The notes under the pieces are model-generated. The model was not told where the DNA came from, did no database searches, and was given only the letters and a program-made list of their open reading frames with translations. Positions 54,798 through 62,316 of a stretch of 64,000 nucleotides of DNA are shown here, piece after piece; the stretch's first letter is position 1, and every line of letters starts with the position of its first letter. The position numbers were made by a program, and so were the translations under genes. The stretch is taken from positions 2,294,001 through 2,358,000 of the forward strand of contig NZ_CAXUQC020000001.1 of NCBI RefSeq assembly GCF_964253025.1. The letters are read 5' to 3'. Source of the DNA: Rhizobacter sp964253025. Lineage in GTDB: Bacteria; Pseudomonadota; Gammaproteobacteria; Burkholderiales; Burkholderiaceae_C.

Positions 54798-54801
54798 GGG
54801 G

Positions 54802-56079
54802 TTACTCCAGGAGCAAGGTGCCGCGGTCGGTCTCGGCTCGACCGCGCGATGGATCGATGCGCACCACGAGTGCACCGGAAGGCAGTCGGTCACCGAGCCG
54901 GAAGCGTGCCGGTACACCCCGGCTGTCGGGAACCACCACGGTGTCGGTGTCGACGATGGCCACCAGCCGTTCCCGGTGCCCGGTCCGCTGCCATGCGGAT
55001 GCCGGCCGCGGTGTGTCGGCGGGCTCGACCCGCTCCGGCTCGTCTTGCTGCGGCGCTGTGCCGCGTCGCTTCTTCGATGTCGCCGCCGCAACGACCGCAC
55101 TGCCCTCCGCGGGCCGCGGGCGCGACGACTTGCGGGTGTTGCCCCGTGGCGCGCCCTCCGGCCGCTTGAGCGGCGGATCGCTTCCCAAGCGAGCGTCGAC
55201 CGCGGTCGGGCGCACAGCGTCCCCTGGCACAAGCATGGCGACCGCGTCCGCATGCTCGCGTGCATCCGGGCCACTCGCGGCTCGCAGGCCGGCGCGCGGG
55301 CTGGAAGAGGCGGCGGCAACCGTTCGGGCGTCGTCCCAGATGCCGTCGTGCCAATCGCCCTCTTGCCGCCCAGACCTGGCGCCCGGTTGCGTGCCTGCGC
55401 TCGGGCCCGCGCCCGCCACGGGCCCGGTTGGCTCGTGCAAGGCCGGCCCGCCGCCTGCTGCCGAACGGGCCGGTGCGTTCGCCACCGAAGTGGGCATGCG
55501 GCTCGGCGCGGTTGGGAGGGGCACTGCGCCGGCCGCCGGCAGACCGTGAAGCCCCGGAAGATCGGAGCCCGGCGCGACGCCAAGGCGCAGTCCCGCCGGC
55601 AGGGGGACCGCCGCCTGCGACGCGTCCGTTGTCGACGCGGGCACCGCGGCAAGCTGCAGCGGTGAAGGCCCTGGCGGGGCCGACCGCGCCGCACCAGGGT
55701 TGCCCTCGGTCCCGGAAGTCGCACCATCCGGCAGCAAGATGCGATCGACATCGGAAGCCGTTGAATGGCGGCGCACCACGACCCGTGACGGAGGGAGCGC
55801 CTTGCCCACGCCCACGCCCACGCCCGCGCCTACGCCTACGCCGGCACCGGCACCGGCACCCGGATCCGCAGACGCAGACGCAGACGCAGCCGCGCTCGCA
55901 CCCGCAGTCGCGCCCAGGGCCGCCTGCTCAACCGCCCCTGCTTCCATTCCCGCGGCGGTCACCACGCGGTCGCGGCCAAGCAGCCACACGCCCGCCAACA
56001 GGAATGCCAGCACAAGGGCTCCCGACCCCAGCAACTTCGCATGCGGGAGGGGCATGGCGGAGGGTGCGACGGAAACCAT
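54802..56079 (-). CDS. Single-pass membrane protein with low-complexity linker, unknown
   Basis: A 425-residue protein. A transmembrane helix (about 17-36, ALVLAFLLAGVWLLG) is followed by some 300 residues of Gly/Val/Ala/Pro-rich sequence. A compact C-terminal segment then reads RLVAIVDTDTVVVPDSRGVP and FRLGDRLPSGALVVRIDPSR. That segment faintly resembles the clamp domain of PilP/GspC-type secretion proteins, but I would not assign it. The linker includes dipeptide repeats GV, GA and AS encoded by hexamer repeats at 55805-55888. The start at the ATG at 56079 is uncertain (no clear ribosome site). It is immediately upstream of the bactofilin gene. Confidence 0.6.
   Translation of the reverse strand: MVSVAPSAMPLPHAKLLGSGALVLAFLLAGVWLLGRDRVVTAAGMEAGAVEQAALGATAGASAAASASASADPGAGAGAGVGVGAGVGVGVGKALPPSRVVVRRHSTASDVDRILLPDGATSGTEGNPGAARSAPPGPSPLQLAAVPASTTDASQAAVPLPAGLRLGVAPGSDLPGLHGLPAAGAVPLPTAPSRMPTSVANAPARSAAGGGPALHEPTGPVAGAGPSAGTQPGARSGRQEGDWHDGIWDDARTVAAASSSPRAGLRAASGPDAREHADAVAMLVPGDAVRPTAVDARLGSDPPLKRPEGAPRGNTRKSSRPRPAEGSAVVAAATSKKRRGTAPQQDEPERVEPADTPRPASAWQRTGHRERLVAIVDTDTVVVPDSRGVPARFRLGDRLPSGALVVRIDPSRGRAETDRGTLLLE
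55805..55888. repeat. Degenerate hexamer repeat tract in coding sequence
   Basis: Fourteen successive 6-base units: CCCACG three times, CCCGCG, CCTACG twice, CCGGCA three times, CCCGGA, TCCGCA and GACGCA three times. Encodes the Gly-Val/Gly-Ala/Ala-Ser dipeptide run of the membrane protein. In-frame units of six can expand or contract without frameshift. Confidence 0.8.
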
Positions 56080-56657
56080 GCCGCATTCGTGCCATGCGCC
56101 CCCATCGCCCTGCCAGCGGCGGCGCCGGCCCGGCAGCCCGACGTCTGCGTGGGCCAGTCGGCCCAGCTTGATGCGAATGACATCATCCCCGGCGGCGCCT
56201 GCTGCCGGCGTGGTGCCGGCGACATCGACGGGTGCCAGGCCTGGAAGTGGAGGCCTCCCCCGCTCGCAGGGATCGAGTCCCACCGAACGGCTGGCGTGCA
56301 GGGAAGCGCGGGTCACTGCGATCCTCCGCAAGGCCCCTCTGGCCGGAGCAAATCGCCACCGGCGTGTCTCGGCGCTCCCCGCCGCGGGTGCACAGCGAAC
56401 CGAGCGAAGGCAGGAGGACGAGTGATCGGGCGCAGACGGCACATGGCTGCAGCATGAGCCCACCTTCGTTCACGACTCCCTCGCGAACGATGTGGAAACG
56501 CGCCTCGGTGACACGGGCCACGCACGGCAAACCCGGCCCGTCCAGAGGTCGCTCGTCCGGGATCGACACAAGAAGACGGCCCCCGCTCACACAGGGCGAG
56601 TCGGGGGCCGTGCTGCTGCCACGGCGAGCCGAGGCAGCAGGGTGGGAGTCGCTTCGC
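56080..56657. other. Intergenic region between cytochrome and membrane-protein genes
   Basis: A 578-base stretch. Besides the hairpin at 56576-56611 I see no supported gene. The reading frame of the membrane protein stays open upstream of 56079 to about 56463 but has no convincing start. Several overlapping frames are open on both strands, as expected at this GC content. The promoter for the 54802-56079 gene should lie here but is not recognisable. Confidence 0.5.
56576..56611 (-). terminator. Hairpin after the beta-propeller cytochrome gene
   Basis: ACGGCCCCCG and CGGGGGCCGT arms (56576-56585 and 56602-56611) with further partial pairing toward the loop. It lies 46 bases past the stop at 56658. 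The tail (CTTCTTGTG on the minus strand) is only moderately T-rich. Confidence 0.6.
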
Positions 56658-59600
56658 TCAGTCGCGGTCGCGCTTGCTGCCGTTGCGGGCGACACCAAAC
56701 CGCGTGCCGTTTCCAGGCGGCGCGCAGGTGAAGGTGATCGCGGCGTTGTCGGCGGCCGCATCGGACAGCAACGTGGTCAGGTTGACCGCGGCCTCGGTGG
56801 TCTTGTTCGGCACGAACTGGTCGGTGCTTCGGTTGTGCACCCAGCCCTTGGCGACCCCGCCGACGACGCCCTTGGCCACCACCTCGCACTCGACGCGCGG
56901 GCTCGTCACCTTGCCGCGGGTGATGAGCAGGTTCAGGCGGTTGCGCACATCGGCCTGCGCGGCATTGGCAGGCGTGACGGTCACCTGCTGACCCACCACC
57001 GGGTTCATCTCCGAGTTCATCGCCAGCACGAACTGCTCGACCTGCGCGCGTTGCGTGGCGCTCAGCGTGAAGACCGGCGCAGCGAGGAAGTCGGCCACCG
57101 TGCCGGAAGCGCCCGCATTGTCGAAGCCGAAGCCGCGGATCTGGTCACCCAGGTTCGGCACGCCGGCGATCTGCGTGTTGTCCGCGAACATGCCGACCTT
57201 GGTGTACATGTTGCGCAGGTGCGGGATCTTCATGTCCTCGTCAACGCCGCCACCTTCGATGGCCAGCGTGCCATCCGTGCCGAAGCGGTTCTGGCCAGCA
57301 TTCACCACGTGACAGCCGTTGCAGGTGGTCAGCGTGTCGGAGGTGATGGTGTTGTAGATGTTCTGGCCAGCGGCCTGCGCCGAGGTCAGCGACAGGTCGA
57401 GGTTCAGGATGGGACTGGGCGGGTACGTCAACTGCAAGGCGTAGTTGGTGAACGCGGCCATGTCGGCGTCCGACAGCTCCGTCGCATTGCCGAGCAAGTC
57501 GGTGAAGGCGACGTTGAAGTCCTGGAACGCCTGCTGCTCGATGGTCTCGCCCGTCGAGCGGCTCTGGCCCGTGCGGTCCCCACGCCAGTGCATCGGACCG
57601 TTGCCCTTGAGGCCGCGCAGGCTCTGGGTCGTCATCGGGCCCTTCATCGGATGCAGGTTGGTGTTGCGGCCCAGGCGGGGGATGTTCACGTTGTAGGCGC
57701 CCGGGTTCTGCACGCGCCGGCCATCCGGGTTGCCCAGGTCCCACGCGAGGTGGTCGAGGTCGCCGAAGATGTGGCAGCCCGAGCAGGACGAATCACCGCG
57801 GCTCGAGGTGAGTGCTGCATCGAACAGGAACTTGCGGCCATTCACGACCGAGGCGGGCTCGGGGTTGAACATCTTGACGTGGGCCTGCTCGGTGAAGGTC
57901 TGCGTGTTGACGACCGACACGCCGTTGTCGCCGCGCGTCGTCACGAAGGCCAGGTTGCGGGCCGGGTCGAGGATGACGCCCGTGGGCAAGCCGCCGGTGA
58001 GCGCGAGTTGGCTGCTGGCCGAAGGGGTGAACGAGTTGCCTTCGAGCTGAGCGGTGCTGAACCGGCCGAGCTTGTTGCTGCCCATGGCCGCCACGTACAT
58101 CGTGCCACCGTCCGGCGTCACCGCCATCTCGAGCGGCGTGGCCAGCGCCGCCGCCTTTTCGGCCGCGGTCCCCAGCGAGGACGAGTAGTTGATGTGCTTG
58201 TTCAGGTGCCGCGGCGAGGCGGTGGTCCCGTCGATCACGGTGATCCGGCTCTCGACGAAGTGGCCTCGCACAGTGGTGGAGCGGCTCCCCGGCCCTTCGA
58301 AGCGCGTCAGGTTCAGCGCCTCGAGGTTGCTCACGTACAGCTTGCCGGACTGCGGGTTCACTGCGATGTTGAACAAGGTGGTGCCCACGCCTGTCACGCG
58401 GGTCGACGTGACCGTCGGCGTGGTGCCGCTGGTGTCGATCGTGAAGACGTCGTAGTCGGGCAGATTGAGCTTCACCCGCGAGTTCCAAACGCGCGGCGCC
58501 GTGCCGGTGCGCGGGTCGCCGCCGTCCACCCAATCACCCGCCGCATTCTTCTGGACGATGAGACCGGTTTGCGGTTGCGTGGTGCCGTCGGCCGCCGTGG
58601 TGGGCGGCGGCTTGGCGATGCCGCCCTCACCGATGTCGTCGGTCAGCCCGGTGGTGCGGTTGCCGGAGTTGAAGACGGCTGCGTACACGCGCGTGCCAGC
58701 GGCATTCCGGGCCAGGCCACGCAGGGTGTCGCCGAACATGTTGAGCACCGTGACCGGTGTGCCGCCGAGTGTCGTGCCCGGGGCGGTGGTGTTGAACACC
58801 CACACGTCCGCGCGGCCGACGCCTTCGGTCGTCAGCTGCGGATCGAACTTGGCATTCTGGCCGCGGTGGGCGGCGGTGATGAAGGCCCACTTGTTGCCGG
58901 TGCCGGCAAAGACGATGTCGCGCGGCTCGTCACCGACAAGCAGCGTGTTGACCACCCGCGCCGGGCTGACCGACACGTCGACGACGCTGACGCTGTCCGA
59001 CAGGTGGTTCACGACCCACAGTTGGTTGTCATTGGCCAGCGCTACGGACACCGGCTCCAGGCCCACCGGGATGGACTCCGTGAGGACCGGCGTGCCGGAC
59101 GCCGTGTTGTAGACCTCGACCCGGTTGTCGGGCGTATTCACCACGAACAGCCGCAGCCCGTTGCTCGACAGCGCCATCGGACGCACGTGGCCGCTCTCGA
59201 AGGTGACGAAGTCGCCCACCGGCGGCGTGCTGCCGGGGTTCCCCGTCGGCCCGCCCGTCCCGTCCACGGACACCGCATTGACGGTGTACGACTCGGTGGA
59301 GCTGCTCGCGTTGACGCGGAAGCGAAGGCGGACGTTGGCCTGGCCCCACGCCGAAGCGGGCAACGCGTAGCTGATGCGTGCGTTGCTGGTGACTCGGGTG
59401 GACTCGAGCTGGCTGAACGTGCCCCCGTTGACCGAGAACTCCGCAATGCCGCCCTCACCCAGGTCCAGGCCCGCGGTGAAGCGGTCGAACGCCACGGTGA
59501 CGGCGGTGAAACCCACCGTGCTGATGGGCGCCGAGGTGATGGCGCCATCGGTGCTGAGCGCGGCCGCCGTCATGCGCGCGCCGGCCGAGCTCGTGGCGAC

Positions 59601-59756
59601 GGTGCCCGCCGACGTGAAGCTGCCGAGGCCGCTCGAGAAATTCTGTTGAAAGATGGTGGCGGCGTGGGCGGGTGCGCTGAACGCGCACAGCGTCAGTCCG
59701 GCGCACGAGATCATGCCGACGAGCCGCCTGATGGCGGCTCCTCTGGGGTGCTTCAT
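56658..59756 (-). CDS. Secreted beta-propeller protein with two cytochrome c haem sites
   Basis: A 1032-residue exported protein. It starts with a signal peptide (basic then hydrophobic, ending SAPAHA). A domain with FQQNFSSGLGSF and TAVTVAFDRFTAG follows (about 28-150, lectin/jelly-roll-like). A YVTN/NHL-type beta-propeller follows (repeated blocks such as NRVEVYNTASGTPVL, SVSVVDVSVSPARVVNTLLV and NGVSVVNTQTFTEQ). Two c-type haem motifs come next: CSGCH (about 658-662) and CNGCH (about 812-816). The second half resembles the dihaem peroxidase/MauG group. Substrate and partner are unknown. GAGGAG precedes the ATG at 59756. It lies downstream of ccmI on the same strand and would need the Ccm system for haem attachment. 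Confidence 0.85.
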   Translation of the reverse strand: MKHPRGAAIRRLVGMISCAGLTLCAFSAPAHAATIFQQNFSSGLGSFTSAGTVATSSAGARMTAAALSTDGAITSAPISTVGFTAVTVAFDRFTAGLDLGEGGIAEFSVNGGTFSQLESTRVTSNARISYALPASAWGQANVRLRFRVNASSSTESYTVNAVSVDGTGGPTGNPGSTPPVGDFVTFESGHVRPMALSSNGLRLFVVNTPDNRVEVYNTASGTPVLTESIPVGLEPVSVALANDNQLWVVNHLSDSVSVVDVSVSPARVVNTLLVGDEPRDIVFAGTGNKWAFITAAHRGQNAKFDPQLTTEGVGRADVWVFNTTAPGTTLGGTPVTVLNMFGDTLRGLARNAAGTRVYAAVFNSGNRTTGLTDDIGEGGIAKPPPTTAADGTTQPQTGLIVQKNAAGDWVDGGDPRTGTAPRVWNSRVKLNLPDYDVFTIDTSGTTPTVTSTRVTGVGTTLFNIAVNPQSGKLYVSNLEALNLTRFEGPGSRSTTVRGHFVESRITVIDGTTASPRHLNKHINYSSSLGTAAEKAAALATPLEMAVTPDGGTMYVAAMGSNKLGRFSTAQLEGNSFTPSASSQLALTGGLPTGVILDPARNLAFVTTRGDNGVSVVNTQTFTEQAHVKMFNPEPASVVNGRKFLFDAALTSSRGDSSCSGCHIFGDLDHLAWDLGNPDGRRVQNPGAYNVNIPRLGRNTNLHPMKGPMTTQSLRGLKGNGPMHWRGDRTGQSRSTGETIEQQAFQDFNVAFTDLLGNATELSDADMAAFTNYALQLTYPPSPILNLDLSLTSAQAAGQNIYNTITSDTLTTCNGCHVVNAGQNRFGTDGTLAIEGGGVDEDMKIPHLRNMYTKVGMFADNTQIAGVPNLGDQIRGFGFDNAGASGTVADFLAAPVFTLSATQRAQVEQFVLAMNSEMNPVVGQQVTVTPANAAQADVRNRLNLLITRGKVTSPRVECEVVAKGVVGGVAKGWVHNRSTDQFVPNKTTEAAVNLTTLLSDAAADNAAITFTCAPPGNGTRFGVARNGSKRDRD

Positions 59757-59996
59757 GGTTTGTCTCCTCGTTGTCCTGCAACGTGTGTTGTGGGTGTCAC
59801 TCGCGAGGCCGGGACGGGCCCGAGCTTGCGAGTGACTACCATGCGTTGCCGGCTGGGTCCGAGGAGGCCCCGTCCATGCCGCCAATCACTGGCGCCGCGA
59901 TGGTTGCACCATCGTTCATTTCCAGCATTGGCGGATTTCCCTAGTCAGCGGAGCTACTCACGCTCACCGGGCTGTGCTAAGGAAACGTGAAACAGT
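59757..59996. other. Control region between ccmI and the cytochrome gene
   Basis: A 240-base gap. The promoter of the cytochrome gene should lie here but I could not fix -35/-10 elements with confidence. No terminator with a U-tract is visible after ccmI, so read-through from ccm is possible. Confidence 0.4.
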
Positions 59997-61295
59997 TCAC
60001 ATCTGTCGGTCGATGACCAAGCGGACCGTGGACGTGCCCGGGGCGACGGGCTCGGTGGCCGCGCTCGTCAGGTCGCCCGCCTGAGGGATCGGCTGGCCGG
60101 AACGGGAGATGCGAGCCACGAGCACCACGGCGCGCGCTTTGGATACCGTGCGATCGGGCACCATGGCGAGGGAGTCGTCGAGGGTGAACTTGAGCGGCAG
60201 GTCGCCAGCGCGCTTGCGCAGCACGGCAAGCGGGACCCGCGAGCCGTCGTCCGGACGCGCGACGATGAAGAGCACGTCATCCGGCTTGAGCTGCGCCGCC
60301 AGTGCGGGCGCGAGCACCACTTCGCCCGAGACGGTCGCGCCGCCTGAAGCCTTGCTGGCGCTCGACTCGCCGGACGCGGTCGACGCCGAAGCCGACGCCG
60401 ACGCATTGCTCGGCGTCGCCGCGCCCGGGGCGGTCGCTGCTGGCGCAGTGGCCGACATCGCCTCGCCACCCTGGCGACGTGCCTGGTCGATGTTGGCCTG
60501 CACCTGGCGCGACTCGTCCGACTCGGGCGGCAGCACCGCCAGCAAGCGTTCCCACTGCAGCACCGCACCCTGCATGTCGCCGCGTCGGTATGCCGAAGTG
60601 CCCATCAGCATGAGACCCATCGGGTTCTCGGGTTCGAGTGCGAGCGCACGGCGAACCATGTCCATGGGTTTGCCTTCGAGCTGGTCGCCGGAGGCGGCGG
60701 CCAGCACATCCGCATTCTCGATCAGCAGGTCGGCATGCTGGGCCACGAGCGGTGCTGCCCGCTCGAAGGCGGCGGCCGAGTCGGTGAAGCGCTCCATGGA
60801 CCGGTAGGCGCGGGCCAGCAGCACCCAGCCCTCGAGGTTCTCCGGGGACTTCTCGAGGGTGGCAGCCAACCGCTCCACCGCCTTCAGGATGTGCTCGGGC
60901 GTGGCACCTTGCACCGGGGCATCGATGGCGCCGGTGTTGCCCACGCGGCTGTAAAGGCCTGCGGCGCCCAGCGGCACGAGCAGCATGAGCGCAATGGCGG
61001 TCCAGCGGCCGGCGCGCGGGTTTCCGGCCGAGGCCGCCACCGCTTCGGGCGCCGCCTCGACGTCCTGCAGCAGTCGGCGCTGCAGCTCGTCGCGGGATTC
61101 CTGGTAGCCCGCGGCGGTGAGCTGGCCGCGCGCCAGGTCGCGCTCGAGCTCCTGGAGCTGGTCGCGGTACACCTTGGAGTTCAGTTGCCTGATGCTGAGC
61201 GCGCCGCCACGGCGGCCACCCTTCCACAGGGGCCAGAGCAGGCGCAGCAGCACCACGAGCGTCAGGACGGCGGCAACGGCGAGAAAGGTGCTCAT
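59997..61295 (-). CDS. ccmI: Cytochrome c maturation protein CcmI
   Basis: Inner-membrane TPR protein that chaperones apocytochrome c to the CcmFH haem ligase. The 432 residues have an N-terminal helix (TFLAVAAVLTLVVLLRLLWP), a basic region and coiled coil (YRDQLQELERDLARGQLTAA). A second helix near 100 (IALMLLVPLGAAGLYSRVG) follows, then TPR repeats (about 145-265). The C-terminal domain, after an Ala/Ser-rich linker, begins GEVVLAPALAAQLKPDDVLF. Overlaps ccmH by four bases. Last of the visible ccm genes. Confidence 0.9.
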   Translation of the reverse strand: MSTFLAVAAVLTLVVLLRLLWPLWKGGRRGGALSIRQLNSKVYRDQLQELERDLARGQLTAAGYQESRDELQRRLLQDVEAAPEAVAASAGNPRAGRWTAIALMLLVPLGAAGLYSRVGNTGAIDAPVQGATPEHILKAVERLAATLEKSPENLEGWVLLARAYRSMERFTDSAAAFERAAPLVAQHADLLIENADVLAAASGDQLEGKPMDMVRRALALEPENPMGLMLMGTSAYRRGDMQGAVLQWERLLAVLPPESDESRQVQANIDQARRQGGEAMSATAPAATAPGAATPSNASASASASTASGESSASKASGGATVSGEVVLAPALAAQLKPDDVLFIVARPDDGSRVPLAVLRKRAGDLPLKFTLDDSLAMVPDRTVSKARAVVLVARISRSGQPIPQAGDLTSAATEPVAPGTSTVRLVIDRQM

Positions 61296-61798
61296 GAGCG
61301 AAGGTCCGGGGAATCGAGCAGTTGCTGGGCCTGGCGGCGTTCCGCCTCGGAGAGCCCAGGCTCGGCGTGCTCGACGCGGTCGCGCTGGCGACGGCGCAGG
61401 AACATCACGAGGAACAGCACCGCCGACAGCAGGAGCACGAACGGCCCGAACCAGAGCAACCAGGTGACGGGCTTGAGCGGCGGCTTGTAGAGGACGAAGT
61501 CACCGTAGCGGCTGACCAGGAACTCCCGGATCTCGGCGTCGGTGCGGCCCTCGCGGATCATCTTGCGGATCTCGCGCCTCAGGTCGTTGGCCAGATCGGC
61601 CCGGGACCCGGCCAGGGATTCGTTCTGGCACACGAGGCAGCGCACGTCCTCGGAAATCCGGAGCAGGCGCTGCTCGACCACGGGATCCTCGGCCGTCGGA
61701 ACGGCCTCGGCCGCACGGGCGCCCGTTGTCGAGAACAATGCCAGGGACACGCCCAGCATGAAGACGCGCAGCAGCGCGCCGGCCGACCGGCTGCTCAT
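61292..61798 (-). CDS. ccmH: Cytochrome c maturation protein CcmH (CcmL/NrfF type)
   Basis: Membrane-anchored thiol oxidoreductase that reduces apocytochrome c cysteines for haem ligation. A signal anchor is followed by the redox motif VRCLVCQNESLAGS with Cys54 and Cys57. A C-terminal transmembrane helix (WLLWFGPFVLLLSAVLFLVM) follows. 168 residues. Overlaps ccmG and ccmI by four bases each, indicating translational coupling. Confidence 0.95.
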   Translation of the reverse strand: MSSRSAGALLRVFMLGVSLALFSTTGARAAEAVPTAEDPVVEQRLLRISEDVRCLVCQNESLAGSRADLANDLRREIRKMIREGRTDAEIREFLVSRYGDFVLYKPPLKPVTWLLWFGPFVLLLSAVLFLVMFLRRRQRDRVEHAEPGLSEAERRQAQQLLDSPDLRS

Positions 61799-62316
61799 TG
61801 CAGCTCCTTCACCAGCGGACGAATCGTCTGGTCCAGCACTTCGCGGGTGACGGGGCCGATCTGCTTGAAGCGGATCACCCCGGCCTTGTCGATGACGTAG
61901 GTCTCGGGCACGCCGTACACGCCGTAATCGATGCCCACGCGGCCATCCGCGTCGACCGCCGACAAGGCATAGGGATCACCGTGGCGCTGCAGCCATTGCT
62001 TGGCGTCCGGCGCCTGGTCCTTGTAATTCAGGCCGACGATGGGCAGGAGCTTGTCCTTGGAAAGTGCGACCAGCACCGGGTGCTCCTCGCGGCAGGCCAC
62101 GCACCACGAGGCCCAGACGTTGAGCATCCACACCTGGCCGAGCATGTCCTTGGGGGTGAATCGTTGATCGCCCTCCAGGCGGGCCAGCTCGAAGGCCGGG
62201 GCCGGCTTGCCGATGAGGGGCGACGGCACCTCGCTCGGGTTGCGGTTCAGCCCGACCGCCAGGAAGCCGACCAGCACCACGAAGATGACGAGCGGCCACA
62301 GGAAGCGCTTCTTCAT
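61795..62316 (-). CDS. ccmG: Thiol:disulfide interchange protein CcmG/DsbE
   Basis: Periplasmic thioredoxin-like reductant in cytochrome c maturation, anchored by an N-terminal helix (FLWPLVIFVVLVGFLAVGL). The active site is WCVAC (Cys72, Cys75) instead of the usual WCxxC with Pro-Thr or similar. The GxPETYVIDK cis-Pro loop (GVPETYVIDKAGVI) is typical. 173 residues. Overlaps ccmF and ccmH by four bases. Confidence 0.95.
   Translation of the reverse strand: MKKRFLWPLVIFVVLVGFLAVGLNRNPSEVPSPLIGKPAPAFELARLEGDQRFTPKDMLGQVWMLNVWASWCVACREEHPVLVALSKDKLLPIVGLNYKDQAPDAKQWLQRHGDPYALSAVDADGRVGIDYGVYGVPETYVIDKAGVIRFKQIGPVTREVLDQTIRPLVKELQ

Noticed and set aside
55805..55888. Possible CRISPR or direct-repeat array
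   Set aside because: The unit is six bases with no spacers and lies inside a coding region.
56232..59990. 1252-residue open frame opposite the cytochrome gene
   Set aside because: Antisense shadow. The minus-strand frame has a signal peptide, haem motifs and ribosome site, while this one has none.
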